Assembly (NCBI RefSeq): GCF_005048205.1
Contig: NZ_SUMF01000011.1
Location: 39,952-103,951, forward strand
DNA from: Chitiniphilus eburneus
Lineage (GTDB): Bacteria > Pseudomonadota > Gammaproteobacteria > Burkholderiales > Chitinibacteraceae
DNA length: 64,000 nt
Direction: 5' to 3'
The notes under the pieces are model-generated. The model made no database searches and was not told the origin of the DNA. It saw only the letters and a program-made list of their open reading frames with translations. The position numbers and the translations under genes were made by a program. Of this stretch, positions 51,740 through 60,912 are shown piece after piece; the stretch's first letter is position 1; every line of letters starts with the position of its first letter.

Positions 51740-53044
51740 ATGGATCGCGGTTTCTTCCTGATTCTGGGAGCGCAATTTCTTTCCGCGCTCGCCGACAATG
51801 CCCTGTTCATCGCCGCGCTGGCGCTGCTCAAGGAGTTGCACGCCCCCGAATGGCATCTGTCGATGTTGTTGTGGAGTTTCACGGTTTCCTACGTGGTGCT
51901 CGCCCCCTTCGCCGGCGCCTTCGCCGACGCGCTGCACAAGGGGCAGGCGATGATGATCTGCAACGGCATCAAGATCGCGGGCTGTCTGGCGATGCTGGTG
52001 GGGCTGCCCCCGATTTTTGCCTATGCGCTGGTGGGGTTCGGCGCCGCCGCCTATTCCCCGGCCAAATACGGGCTGATCACCGAATACCTGCCGCACGAGA
52101 AACTGGTTGCCGCCAATGGCTGGCTGGAAGGCGCCACGGTTGCCGCCATCATCTTCGGCACCGTACTGGGCGGCGTGCTGGTGGGTGATCGCATCACCAC
52201 CATGCTGCTCGGCTGGGGCGATCTGCTCGGGCGTTCCGAATGGCTGTCCCCCGCACAGTTCGCCATCCTGGTGATCCTGCTGGTCTATCTCGCCGCCGCG
52301 TGGATGAATCTGTACATCCCCAAGCTGCATATCCAGCTCAAGCCGCTGCGCATGAGGCCGATGGCGCTGATGCGCGAGTTCGGCCATTGCGTTGCCCGTC
52401 TGTGGCGCGATCCGCAGGGCCAGTTGTCGCTGGCGGTGACCACGCTGTTCTGGGGAGCCGGCGCCACCATGCGGCTGGTGGTGCTGAACTGGGCGGTGAT
52501 CTGGCTGCATTTCAGCATGGAGCAGGCCACGCGGCTGGTAGCGGTGGTGGCTTTCGGCACCGCGTTCGGGGCCTTGATCGCCGGGCGCTGGATTCCCCTG
52601 AAGCGAGCCTTCACCGTGCTGCCGGCCGGCGTGGCCATGGGGGTGCTCGTTTGTTGCATGCTGTTTGTCAACCAGACGCCCATCGCCGCGTTACTGATGT
52701 TCCTGGTTGGTGGGCTGGCTGGATTCTTCGTCGTACCGCTCAACGCCATGTTGCAACACCGGGGCCACCTGTTGATGGGGGCCGGCCATTCGATCGCGGT
52801 ACAGAACTTCAACGAGAACCTGGGGATACTGGTGATGGTGGGCATCCATGCGCTGCTGGTGCGGTTCATCAGCAGCCCGGTTCCCGCCGATGCGCCAGTG
52901 GCGGTGGTACGGCAGTTCCAGGCCAGCGGCCTGCCGCCGATGACACTGCTGATCGCCGGCTTCGGGCTGTTCGTGGCTGTGTCGATGATCTGGATCATCC
53001 GCCGCCATCGGCGGGGCATAAACGCGGGCATCATGCATGACTAA
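51740..53044 (+). CDS. lplT: Lysophospholipid transporter LplT
   Basis: The 434-residue major-facilitator protein flips lysophospholipids (lyso-PE) inward for reacylation. It begins MDRGFFLILGAQFLSALADN, the family start, with about 11-12 membrane segments and GAAAYSPAKYGLITEYLPHE after the fifth. In enterobacteria it is followed by the acyltransferase aas; here it instead overlaps an RND adaptor gene by eight bases. AGGCGAGC before the ATG is the ribosome site. Confidence 0.9.
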   Translation: MDRGFFLILGAQFLSALADNALFIAALALLKELHAPEWHLSMLLWSFTVSYVVLAPFAGAFADALHKGQAMMICNGIKIAGCLAMLVGLPPIFAYALVGFGAAAYSPAKYGLITEYLPHEKLVAANGWLEGATVAAIIFGTVLGGVLVGDRITTMLLGWGDLLGRSEWLSPAQFAILVILLVYLAAAWMNLYIPKLHIQLKPLRMRPMALMREFGHCVARLWRDPQGQLSLAVTTLFWGAGATMRLVVLNWAVIWLHFSMEQATRLVAVVAFGTAFGALIAGRWIPLKRAFTVLPAGVAMGVLVCCMLFVNQTPIAALLMFLVGGLAGFFVVPLNAMLQHRGHLLMGAGHSIAVQNFNENLGILVMVGIHALLVRFISSPVPADAPVAVVRQFQASGLPPMTLLIAGFGLFVAVSMIWIIRRHRRGINAGIMHD

Positions 53045-54188
53045 CAACAAGATGATTCTGGCGACCATCCTGGTCGCGCTGCTTTCCGCCTGTTCCAAGA
53101 CCAAGGAAGAACCGAACAAGTCCGGTCCGCCCAAGGTGGCCGCGGTCGAGGCCGAGCAACGCGACGTGCCGGTCACACTGTCCGCCCAGGGCAATGTGGT
53201 ACCGATCAACCAGGTCGATATCCGGCCCAAGGTATCGAGCACCATCCGCACCGTGGAGATCAGCGAAGGCCAGAACGTAAAGGCCGGGCAGTTGCTGTTC
53301 ACGCTGGATTCGCGCGAGGACGAAACCGTACTCCAGCGCAGCGCGGCGCTCATCCGCAAGACCGAAGCCGATCTGGTGCTGGCGCAGCAGACGCTGCGAC
53401 GCAACCAGGAGCTGGCAAAATCCGGCTTCATCTCGCCCAGCGCGGTCGATACCGCGCAAAGCCAGGTGGATTCCCTGCGTGCCGATCTCGCCGCCGCGCG
53501 CTCGGACCTCAATACCAATACCGTCAAGGTATCGTACAACCGGATCACCGCGCCTTTCGCCGGCCGCGCAGGCGCCATCGCGGTCCACCCCGGCAGCCTG
53601 GTGCAGCCGGGCAGCGCGGAGCCGATGCTGACCCTGGTGCAGCTCGACCCGATCCAGATCGAATTCACCGCGCCCGAACGCGACCTGCCGCTGCTGCTGG
53701 CGACGCAAGCCAAGGGCAACCTGGTGGTGCGGGCACGACTGGCCGACGGCGGCGAGCGAGCGGGCCGCGTGGTGTTCATCGACAACACGGTCGATCGCAA
53801 CGCCGGCACCATCAAGCTGAAAGCCGAGTTCGCCAACGCCGACCATCAATTGTGGCCCGGCCTGTTCGCCCGGGTGGAAGTGGATGCCGGCGTGCAGCGC
53901 AACGCCGTGCTGATCCCGGCCGAGGCCGTGATCAACGGTCCGGACCGCCGCTTCGTCTACGTGGTGCAAGCCGACGACACGGTCAAGGATCAGACCGTGA
54001 CCATCGAGCGCATCGTCAACGAACGCGCGGTGGTCGAAGGCCTGCCCGCCGGTAGCAAGGTGATCAGCGAAGGCGGCCAGAACCTGCGCCCGGGCACCAA
54101 GGTCACCGTCACCCGCGCAGCCACCGCGCCACGCGACGCCACCGCCTCCACCCCGCGTAGCGCCGCCGCCAGTGAGGCCGGCGCATGA
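53037..54188 (+). CDS. RND efflux periplasmic adaptor lipoprotein
   Basis: The 383-residue membrane-fusion protein links an RND pump to an outer-membrane channel. A lipobox (LVALLSAC, Cys about 19) anchors it. The lipoyl halves are DIRPKVSSTIRTVEISEGQN and VKVSYNRITAPFAGRAGAIA, flanking an alpha-hairpin (about 100-165). The C-terminus is Ala/Thr-rich. It overlaps lplT by eight bases and the pump by four (ATGA). No outer-membrane channel gene is next to it; that role may fall to another TolC-like protein. Confidence 0.93.
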   Translation: MTNNKMILATILVALLSACSKTKEEPNKSGPPKVAAVEAEQRDVPVTLSAQGNVVPINQVDIRPKVSSTIRTVEISEGQNVKAGQLLFTLDSREDETVLQRSAALIRKTEADLVLAQQTLRRNQELAKSGFISPSAVDTAQSQVDSLRADLAAARSDLNTNTVKVSYNRITAPFAGRAGAIAVHPGSLVQPGSAEPMLTLVQLDPIQIEFTAPERDLPLLLATQAKGNLVVRARLADGGERAGRVVFIDNTVDRNAGTIKLKAEFANADHQLWPGLFARVEVDAGVQRNAVLIPAEAVINGPDRRFVYVVQADDTVKDQTVTIERIVNERAVVEGLPAGSKVISEGGQNLRPGTKVTVTRAATAPRDATASTPRSAAASEAGA

Positions 54189-57100
54189 ACATCTCCGAAG
54201 TCTGCATCCGCCGCCCGGTCGCCACCTACCTGGTATGGCTGGCGGTGGTGGTGGCCGGCGTCGCCGCGTGGTTCAAACTGCCGATCTCGGCATTGCCGAC
54301 CTACGACACCCCCACCATCAACGTTGGGGCCAACCTGCCCGGCGCCAGCCCGGAAACCATGGCCACGTCGGTGGCAACCCCGCTGGAGAAGCAGTTCTCC
54401 ACCATTCCCGGGCTGAACGTCATTACCTCGTCCAGTTCGCTGGGCCGCACCTCGATCACGCTGGAATTCGACACCAGCCGCGATATCGATGCGGCGGCAG
54501 TGGACGTGCAGGCCGCGCTGTACCGCGCCAATCGCGCGCTGCCGGACGATATGACCAGCCCGCCGTCGTATCGCAAGGTCAACCCGGCCGACGCGCCGAT
54601 CCTGCTGATCTCGCTGGCGTCGCCCTCGCTATCGCTGGGCGAGCTGAACGATTACTCCGACAACCTGGTGGCCCCCGCCCTGTCGACCATCACCGGCGTG
54701 GCGCAGGTGAATGTGTTCGGCCAGAAAAAATACGCGGTGCGGATCGAGGTCGATCCCGACCGCCTCGCAGCGCGTGACCTGACGCTGCCCGAACTGTCCA
54801 GCGCGCTGAAGTCCGCCAACTCGAACTCGCCGGTCGGCCAGCTCGAAGGCAAGCGCCAGGTGCTGATCCTGCAAACCGACCAGCTCAAGCGCGCCGCCGA
54901 TTTCGTCCCGTTGATCGTCGCGGTGAAGAACGGCCAGCCGGTGCGCCTGTCGGACGTGGCCAAGGTGTCCGACAGCGTCGAGAACATCAAGACCGGTAGC
55001 TGGGTGAATGGCGAGCGCTCCATCGTGCTGGCCGTGCAGCGCCAGCCGGGCGCCAACACCGTGGCGGTGGTCGATGCCATCCGGGCCATGATGCCGCGCC
55101 TCAAGGCCCAGCTACCCGGCTCGATCCAGATCCGCGAACTGAACGATCGCTCGGCGTCGGTGCGCGAGGCCATCCACGATGTGAACCTGACCCTGCTGCT
55201 GACCATCGCGCTGGTGGTGCTGGTGATCCTGCTGTTCCTGCGGCGGCTCTCGGCCACGCTGATTCCGTCGGTGTCGGTGCCGCTGTCCATCCTGGCCACC
55301 TTCGGCCTGATGTTGTGGCTGGGCTATAGCCTGGACAACATCTCGCTGATGGCGCTGACGGTGGCGGTGGGGCTGGTGGTGGACGATGCCATCGTGGTGC
55401 TGGAAAACATCGTGCGCCACATCGAGGAAGGCATGAAACCCTTCGAGGCCGCGATCCGCGGCGCGCGCGAAGTGGGCTTCACCGTGGTGTCGATCTCGAT
55501 CTCGCTGGTGGCGGTGTTCATTCCCATTTTCTTCATGCCTGGCGTGATCGGCCGGCTGTTCCATGAATTCGCCGCCGTGGTATCGCTGGCCATCCTGGTA
55601 TCGGCCGCCGTATCGCTGACGCTGGTGCCACTGCTGGCCTCGCGTTTCATCCGCCACGATCACGAAGCCGAGCAGAAGCGCCCACCGGCCTGGAGCCGTT
55701 TCTTCGAAGCACTGTTCGAGCGCACGCTGGCCGGCTACCGCCGCAGCCTGGACTGGAGCCTGGAACACCGCGCCATCGTGCTGCTGGTGGCGCTCGCCAC
55801 CTTCGGCCTGACCGCCCTGCTCTACGTGATCTCGCCCAAGGGTTTTTTCCCGCAGGAGGACATCGGCCAGATCCAGGTCACCGTCGAAGGCCCGCAGGAT
55901 GTCGCCTATGCATCGCTGCTGGCGGCGCAGCAGGAAATCGCGCGCCGGGTGGAGGCCAATCCCAACGTCGATTATCTGGTCTCCAACGTTGGCGACTCGG
56001 GCAATACCGGCCGCATGTTCATCAGCCTGAAGCCGCGCAGCGACCGGGCGCCGATGCCAGCCGTGCTCGACAGCCTGCGCAAGGCCACCGCCAACGTGCC
56101 CGGGGTGCAAGTCTATTACCGCGCCACGCAGAACCTGAGTGTCGGCGGGCGGCAATCGTCGTCCAGCTACCAGTACACGCTGCAATCGGTGCGCGCCGAA
56201 GGGCTGTACGACTGGGCGGACAAGCTGCTGGCCGAGCTGCGCAAATCCACCACCATGGTGGACGTAACCTCGGATGTGAAGAAGAACGGCCTTCAGGCAC
56301 GCATGGTCATCGACACCGACCGCGCCCAATTGCTGGGCGTGGACATGCAGACCATCCGCGACACGCTCTATGCCGCCTTTGGCAGCCGCGAGGTCTCCAC
56401 GCTGTATCTGCCGCAGGACAGCTACCCGGTGATCATGGAGCTATCCGAAGCGCATCGGCGCGACGAATCGGACATCGACCGCGTTTACGTGCGCAGCCGC
56501 GAAGGCTCGCTGGTGCCGCTGTCGTCGATCGTGCGCATCACCCGCGAGCCGGTGAACACCACGGTGAACCACCAGGCCCAGTTACCGGCGGTGACGATCT
56601 CGTTCAACCTGGCGCAGGGGCATTCCCTCTCGGACGCAGCCCGCGCGCTGGAAGACGCCAAGGCCCGCATCGCAATGCCGGAATCAATCTTCGGCGGCTT
56701 CGCCGGCGAAGCGGCGGTATTCCAGAACACGCAGAGCACCCAGCTCTGGCTGATCCTGATCGCGGTGGCGGTGATCTACCTGATCCTGGGCATGCTGTAC
56801 GAAAGCTGGATCCACCCGGTGACGATCCTGGCCGGGATTCCATCGGCCGCCGTCGGCGCATTGCTTTCGCTACGGCTGGTGAACCTGGAACTCAGCTTCA
56901 TCGCAATGGTGGGCATCCTGCTGCTGGTGGGCATCGTCAAGAAAAACGCGATCATGATGATCGACTTCGCACTGGAAGCGCAGCGCACCCGGCACATGCC
57001 GCCACGGGAAGCGATCCGCCAGGCGTGCCACCTGCGCTTCCGCCCGATCATGATGACCACCTTCGCCGCCGCCACCGGCGCCCTGCCGATCGCACTGGGC

Positions 57101-57277
57101 ATCGGCGCCGGCGCCGAGCTGCGCCAGCCGCTGGGCGTGGCCGTGGTGGGCGGGCTGATCTTCTCGCAGTTGATCACGCTCTACATCACGCCCGCGCTGT
57201 ACATTACTTTCGACAATCTTTCTTCCAGATGGCAAAGAGAGCGGCCATTGGCGCTCCATGACGAACTGCCGCGCTGA
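54185..57277 (+). CDS. RND multidrug efflux pump (MdtB/MdtC-like)
   Basis: The 1030-residue inner-membrane protein is a hydrophobe/amphiphile RND transporter. It starts MNISEVCIRRPVATYLVWLA and has 12 membrane segments with two large periplasmic loops. The proton-relay aspartates are in VGLVVDDAIVVLENIVRHIE (about residues 398-417) and the Lys in VGIVKKNAIMMIDFALEAQ. It resembles the MdtB/MdtC group, in which two pumps often work together; only one copy is present. The substrate cannot be told. A G+C-rich hairpin follows. Confidence 0.93.
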   Translation: MNISEVCIRRPVATYLVWLAVVVAGVAAWFKLPISALPTYDTPTINVGANLPGASPETMATSVATPLEKQFSTIPGLNVITSSSSLGRTSITLEFDTSRDIDAAAVDVQAALYRANRALPDDMTSPPSYRKVNPADAPILLISLASPSLSLGELNDYSDNLVAPALSTITGVAQVNVFGQKKYAVRIEVDPDRLAARDLTLPELSSALKSANSNSPVGQLEGKRQVLILQTDQLKRAADFVPLIVAVKNGQPVRLSDVAKVSDSVENIKTGSWVNGERSIVLAVQRQPGANTVAVVDAIRAMMPRLKAQLPGSIQIRELNDRSASVREAIHDVNLTLLLTIALVVLVILLFLRRLSATLIPSVSVPLSILATFGLMLWLGYSLDNISLMALTVAVGLVVDDAIVVLENIVRHIEEGMKPFEAAIRGAREVGFTVVSISISLVAVFIPIFFMPGVIGRLFHEFAAVVSLAILVSAAVSLTLVPLLASRFIRHDHEAEQKRPPAWSRFFEALFERTLAGYRRSLDWSLEHRAIVLLVALATFGLTALLYVISPKGFFPQEDIGQIQVTVEGPQDVAYASLLAAQQEIARRVEANPNVDYLVSNVGDSGNTGRMFISLKPRSDRAPMPAVLDSLRKATANVPGVQVYYRATQNLSVGGRQSSSSYQYTLQSVRAEGLYDWADKLLAELRKSTTMVDVTSDVKKNGLQARMVIDTDRAQLLGVDMQTIRDTLYAAFGSREVSTLYLPQDSYPVIMELSEAHRRDESDIDRVYVRSREGSLVPLSSIVRITREPVNTTVNHQAQLPAVTISFNLAQGHSLSDAARALEDAKARIAMPESIFGGFAGEAAVFQNTQSTQLWLILIAVAVIYLILGMLYESWIHPVTILAGIPSAAVGALLSLRLVNLELSFIAMVGILLLVGIVKKNAIMMIDFALEAQRTRHMPPREAIRQACHLRFRPIMMTTFAAATGALPIALGIGAGAELRQPLGVAVVGGLIFSQLITLYITPALYITFDNLSSRWQRERPLALHDELPR

Positions 57278-57312
57278 CCGGATTCACTCCATTTCGCGCC
57301 AGCCATCTCTCA

Positions 57313-57333
57313 GCGCCCCGCCCTGCGGGGCGC
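57313..57333 (+). terminator. Hairpin after the RND operon
   Basis: A 9-bp GCGCCCCGC/GCGGGGCGC stem with a CCT loop lies 36 bases after the pump gene. No T run follows. Confidence 0.5.
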
Positions 57334-57448
57334 ATTCCATTTGACTTTTCGCGCCGCACCCCTGGCCGATCAGGCCGTCCCACCACCCAGATTCCTCTCG
57401 GCAACCGTTGTAAAAAAGTTGCTTAATCGACACCCCACCCGTCGATGA

Positions 57449-57509
57449 TTAGTCCACGGTTGCGTAAGCGTGCACTATTTAGTCCGCAATTGCGGAAGCA
57501 CCCACCGCC
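57449..57509 (+). repeat. Two 30-bp-spaced direct repeats upstream of the porin
   Basis: TTAGTCCACGGTTGCGTAAGC (57449-57469) and TTAGTCCGCAATTGCGGAAGC (57479-57499) are similar over 21 bases, spaced by exactly 30 bases (about three helical turns). The second contains the dyad TCCGCAATTGCGGA. They sit 90-150 bases before the porin start and may be regulator sites. Confidence 0.5.
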
Positions 57510-57594
57510 GGTGAAAACAACGCAGGACGTAGCGTTACCTTGCTGCCGCAGCCCAACGATTCGGGCCCGCCTATCTCATCAAGGGACAACACCA

Positions 57595-58731
57595 ATGATC
57601 AAACGCATCGTTATTGCAGCCGCGGTATCCGCCTGCTTCGCCGCTCCGGCCTTCGCCGACGTCACGATCGGCGGCTCCGCCGAAATGGACTTGTTCTATC
57701 GTACCAACCAATCCGACGGCCGTGCCGCTGACGGCACTCTGCAAGATGCTGGTGGTCGCTTTCTGGAAGAAATTGCGATTGTCGTGAACGTTTCCGGCAA
57801 CGACAAGCTGGACAGCGGCGCTACCCTGGAATGGAAGCTGGCTCAAAAGGTTGCTACCGACTACCGCTACGACAGCTGGGGTCAACGTGAAGCCTGGATT
57901 GGTTACAAGGGCGACTTCGGTTCGGTTCGCTTCGGTAACCAATTCTCGAACTTCTACCTGATGCAAGACTGGCCGTACGGCTGGAAGGGCCAAGGCAATC
58001 TGTGGGCTGATGCTGGTGCTCACTATGTTCAATATTCCCGCGGCATTAGCTATTTCTCGCCGGACTTCAATGGCTTCAACTTTGCTGCTCAGTATGATCT
58101 GGGTACCGGTGATGGCGATGCACAAGCCTATGAAGTCACCGCTAACTACAGCGTTGGTGGCCTCTCGATCAACGGCGGCATCTCGCACGGCGATGGTTAC
58201 AGCGCAGGTTCCGAAGCTGTGAACTTTGGCCGTAATGGTGCTTGGGGTGTTGGTGGCAACTACAACGTTGCTGATGAACAGCCCGAGGCTACTGCGTACA
58301 TGATCGGTGCTCGTTATGTATTTGGTGATTTCAACATCACTGGTGCATATCGTCACCATGAGTGGAAGAACGTGACTTGGGGTGGCTGGGGTGTTGCTCC
58401 GGCATCGGTTGCAGGCGGAAAGTCTGAAAACGATCAGTTCCTGATCCGTGGTGGCTATAACTTCGGTAAGCATGCGCTGAACCTGGGCTATCAGCTGTGG
58501 ACTGAAATGGAAGTCGACGGTAACGACATCGATGATAGCGATGTTCAACAAGTTTCCTTCGAATGGGACTACAGCCTGTCGAAGAACTCTGTTGCCTTCC
58601 TGCAAGTTCGCTACAACATGATGGGTGACAACGCCGGTGTCGTGTTCCCGGGCGCCTATCAAATTGATGGCTGGAACGGTATCGACGACAACAACATGCG
58701 TATCCTGGTTGGCACCTGGACTGGCTTCTAA
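57595..58731 (+). CDS. Outer-membrane porin
   Basis: The 378-residue protein has a signal peptide (to AAPAFA) and a 16-strand-like porin pattern: DVTIGGSAEMDLFYR, GQREAWIGYKGDFGSVRFGN and a final strand ILVGTWTGF ending in Phe. An Asp/Asn-rich set of loops suggests cation preference, a guess. The coding sequence uses more T-ending codons (GGT, GCT, GTT) than neighbours, typical of highly expressed genes. An upstream frame from 57445 has no ribosome site; AAGGGA lies before the ATG at 57595. Confidence 0.88.
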   Translation: MIKRIVIAAAVSACFAAPAFADVTIGGSAEMDLFYRTNQSDGRAADGTLQDAGGRFLEEIAIVVNVSGNDKLDSGATLEWKLAQKVATDYRYDSWGQREAWIGYKGDFGSVRFGNQFSNFYLMQDWPYGWKGQGNLWADAGAHYVQYSRGISYFSPDFNGFNFAAQYDLGTGDGDAQAYEVTANYSVGGLSINGGISHGDGYSAGSEAVNFGRNGAWGVGGNYNVADEQPEATAYMIGARYVFGDFNITGAYRHHEWKNVTWGGWGVAPASVAGGKSENDQFLIRGGYNFGKHALNLGYQLWTEMEVDGNDIDDSDVQQVSFEWDYSLSKNSVAFLQVRYNMMGDNAGVVFPGAYQIDGWNGIDDNNMRILVGTWTGF

Positions 58732-58766
58732 GCGGTCGAGCAATAGTTCGTAGCAATGCCAGGAAA

Positions 58767-58794
58767 GGGGCGGCGGCATCGCCGCCCCTTTCAT
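58767..58794 (+). terminator. Rho-independent terminator of the porin gene
   Basis: AAAGGGGCGGCG and CGCCGCCCCTTT form a perfect 12-bp stem with a GCAT loop, 36 bases after the stop. The rest of the gap to 59031 shows no gene. Confidence 0.85.
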
Positions 58795-59031
58795 CCATGG
58801 ATAAGTAAAAGGCAGCACGGGCCTGGACCCAGACCGCGAAACAAGAAACACACGGGCCGCCACAAGCGCTCGTGATGTATTTAGCTGGCGATTTCTTCCT
58901 GCACGGCCGAGGGAAACAAAAGGAGCACGCGATTCATACCGAAGGAATAAATCGGTATTCGGCTCCGGTTTCACGGCCAGACCTGTACGCACGGTTTGCA
59001 GGCAGGTTCCACGCACCGTCCAAGACGGAAC

Positions 59032-59925
59032 ATGCTCAATTCACATCGCGCAGTACGCATTGAAAGCACGGTTGATATCATCAACCAGCGCTATTGCGAA
59101 GCGCTCACCCTGGAAGAATTGGCCTTTCGTGCCTGTTATTCGAGGTGGCATTTTCTTCGCGCCTTCGAAGAAGAAACCCACGAGACGCCTTTTGATTTCC
59201 TGCGTAAAAGACGTCTCTATGCCGCGGGGTATCGCCTGCTGTCGGACACGCTCCTTTCGATGGCCGACCTGTCCATCCAGACCGGTTTCCAATGTGCCAG
59301 TTCGTTCTCCAAAGGGTTTCGTCGCCAATTTGGCATGACGCCAAGCGAATGGCGTGCGGAAGGCTGGCGTGATTGGGCTGCACTTCAGCCATTGCAAGCA
59401 CCGCCCCCCGCCGGTCAGGACACCCTGCCAAACACTCAACAAGAGTACGACGCCGACCGCGTCTACCAGATCGACCCACGCCATCTGCAAATCGAGATCG
59501 TCCCGGAGCAACCGGTGGCCTACAAGCGGTTTCGCGGCGTCTGGGGCGAAGCACTGCGCAATACGATCCAGAGCGCATTGCGCATCGCACCCTTGCCGCA
59601 CCCCTGCTTTCTGGGTGTGCGCCAGGACCTGCTGCACCTGCGTGGCCCGACCGAATCCTGCTACGACGTATGCATCCCCGTCAGACCCGGTACCCAGCCC
59701 CCGGGGATTGTCAGTGTCGGGCGAGTGCTGGGTGGCCTGTACGCGGTATTCCGGCCGCAACTCGGCGACCCCTCCCTGAGCTGGCGCAGCCTTCTGCATA
59801 GCTGGCCCAGCCAGGGGCGCTTCGTTTTCGACCCCCGCAGATCGATGGTGGATCGCTATACCCAACACGGGGACATCCTGCACTGCGATGCCCAGTATCT
59901 GCCCATCATGCTAAGGCCAGTCTGA
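59032..59925 (+). CDS. AraC-family regulator with GyrI-like domain (copy 1)
   Basis: The 297-residue protein has an N-terminal AraC-type double helix-turn-helix (about 1-105; LTLEELAFRACYSRWHFLRA, then ADLSIQTGFQCASSFSKGFR). A GyrI-like small-molecule-binding domain follows (about 145-297; IEIVPEQPVAYKRFRGVWGE). This order matches the Rob/BmrR-type drug-responsive regulators. It is followed 99 bases later by a paralogue, so the pair arose by tandem duplication. The ATG at 59032 has GACGGAA upstream. It may control the porin or efflux genes nearby, a guess. Confidence 0.85.
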   Translation: MLNSHRAVRIESTVDIINQRYCEALTLEELAFRACYSRWHFLRAFEEETHETPFDFLRKRRLYAAGYRLLSDTLLSMADLSIQTGFQCASSFSKGFRRQFGMTPSEWRAEGWRDWAALQPLQAPPPAGQDTLPNTQQEYDADRVYQIDPRHLQIEIVPEQPVAYKRFRGVWGEALRNTIQSALRIAPLPHPCFLGVRQDLLHLRGPTESCYDVCIPVRPGTQPPGIVSVGRVLGGLYAVFRPQLGDPSLSWRSLLHSWPSQGRFVFDPRRSMVDRYTQHGDILHCDAQYLPIMLRPV

Positions 59926-60024
59926 GCCCGGCAATGGGAGCCACGCTCCGGGCGCATTGACGATAGCGGACAACGACCGATATGCAGCATCATGCAGGCA
60001 TAAAACGATCAAAAGCCCATCGTC

Positions 60025-60906
60025 ATGTTCAGCTCCCATCGTGCAATCCGCATCGAACGTGCCGTCGATCTGATCCACCAGCGCTACAGCAATGAACTCA
60101 CGCTGGATGAGATGGCCGCGCAGGCCTGCTATTCGAACTGGCATTTCGTCCGTGCCTTCGAGGCCGAGATCGGCGAGGCGCCGTTCGACTTCCTGCGCAA
60201 GCGCCGGCTGTATGCGGCGGCGTACCGGCTGCTGTCCGACGCGCGGATTTCGATATCGGAGCTATCCACCCGCTGCGGCTTCCAGTACGCGAGTTCATTC
60301 TCCAAGGGCTTTCGCAGGCAGTTCGGCATGACGGCGCGCGACTGGCGTGCCGGAGGGTGGCAACACTGGGTCGGCGAGCAACCCTGGCATGCCGCCACGC
60401 AAAACCAGCCGGCGCGGCACACGCTGCTGGAACACGACGCGGAACAGGTCCGTCTCGTCGATCCACAGAGTTTTTCCATCGAGATCGTCCCGGCCCAGCC
60501 GGTGGTCTACCGACGCCTGCGTGGCCTGTGGGGCGATTGCCTCAACGACGCTGCCCAGCAGACTTTGCGCGATTCGCCCTTGCCGCTACCGCTGTGCTAC
60601 GGAGCGCGCCACGATTTTCTCCACCTGCGCGGGCCGGTGGAATCCTGCTATGACCTCTGCGTACCGGTAGCCTCCGATTACGCGGTTCCGCCCACCATGG
60701 GCCGCGCCAGCCTGTTCGGCGGCCGGTACGCGGTGCGGCGGCTGGCGCCGCATGAGCCCTACCTGAGCTGGCGCAGCGTACTGGCGAGCTGGCCCAACCG
60801 GGCGCGTCATGTATTCGACACGCGCCGGCCGATGATCGAACTCTACGGCTGGCAGGGGGAACACCTGTGCTGCACTGCGCTGTACCTGCCGCTGGCGATG
60901 AGCTGA
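60025..60906 (+). CDS. AraC-family regulator with GyrI-like domain (copy 2)
   Basis: The 293-residue paralogue of the preceding gene has the same order: AraC helix-turn-helix (LTLDEMAAQACYSNWHFVRA, then FQYASSFSKGFRRQFGMTAR) and GyrI-like domain (IEIVPAQPVVYRRLRGLWGD). The DNA-binding part is more conserved between the two than the effector part, suggesting that the copies recognise similar sites but different ligands. It is convergent with the hybrid kinase, with only six bases between their stops. Confidence 0.85.
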   Translation: MFSSHRAIRIERAVDLIHQRYSNELTLDEMAAQACYSNWHFVRAFEAEIGEAPFDFLRKRRLYAAAYRLLSDARISISELSTRCGFQYASSFSKGFRRQFGMTARDWRAGGWQHWVGEQPWHAATQNQPARHTLLEHDAEQVRLVDPQSFSIEIVPAQPVVYRRLRGLWGDCLNDAAQQTLRDSPLPLPLCYGARHDFLHLRGPVESCYDLCVPVASDYAVPPTMGRASLFGGRYAVRRLAPHEPYLSWRSVLASWPNRARHVFDTRRPMIELYGWQGEHLCCTALYLPLAMS

Positions 60907-60912
60907 TCCGGC

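Noticed and set aside
55112..56329. 405-codon His/Gln/Arg-rich minus-strand frame in the RND gene
   Set aside because: Shadow frame of a high-GC gene; the biased amino-acid make-up is typical of antisense reading.
57571..59016. 481-codon minus-strand frame over the porin
   Set aside because: It mirrors the porin codons and has no ribosome site or recognisable domain.
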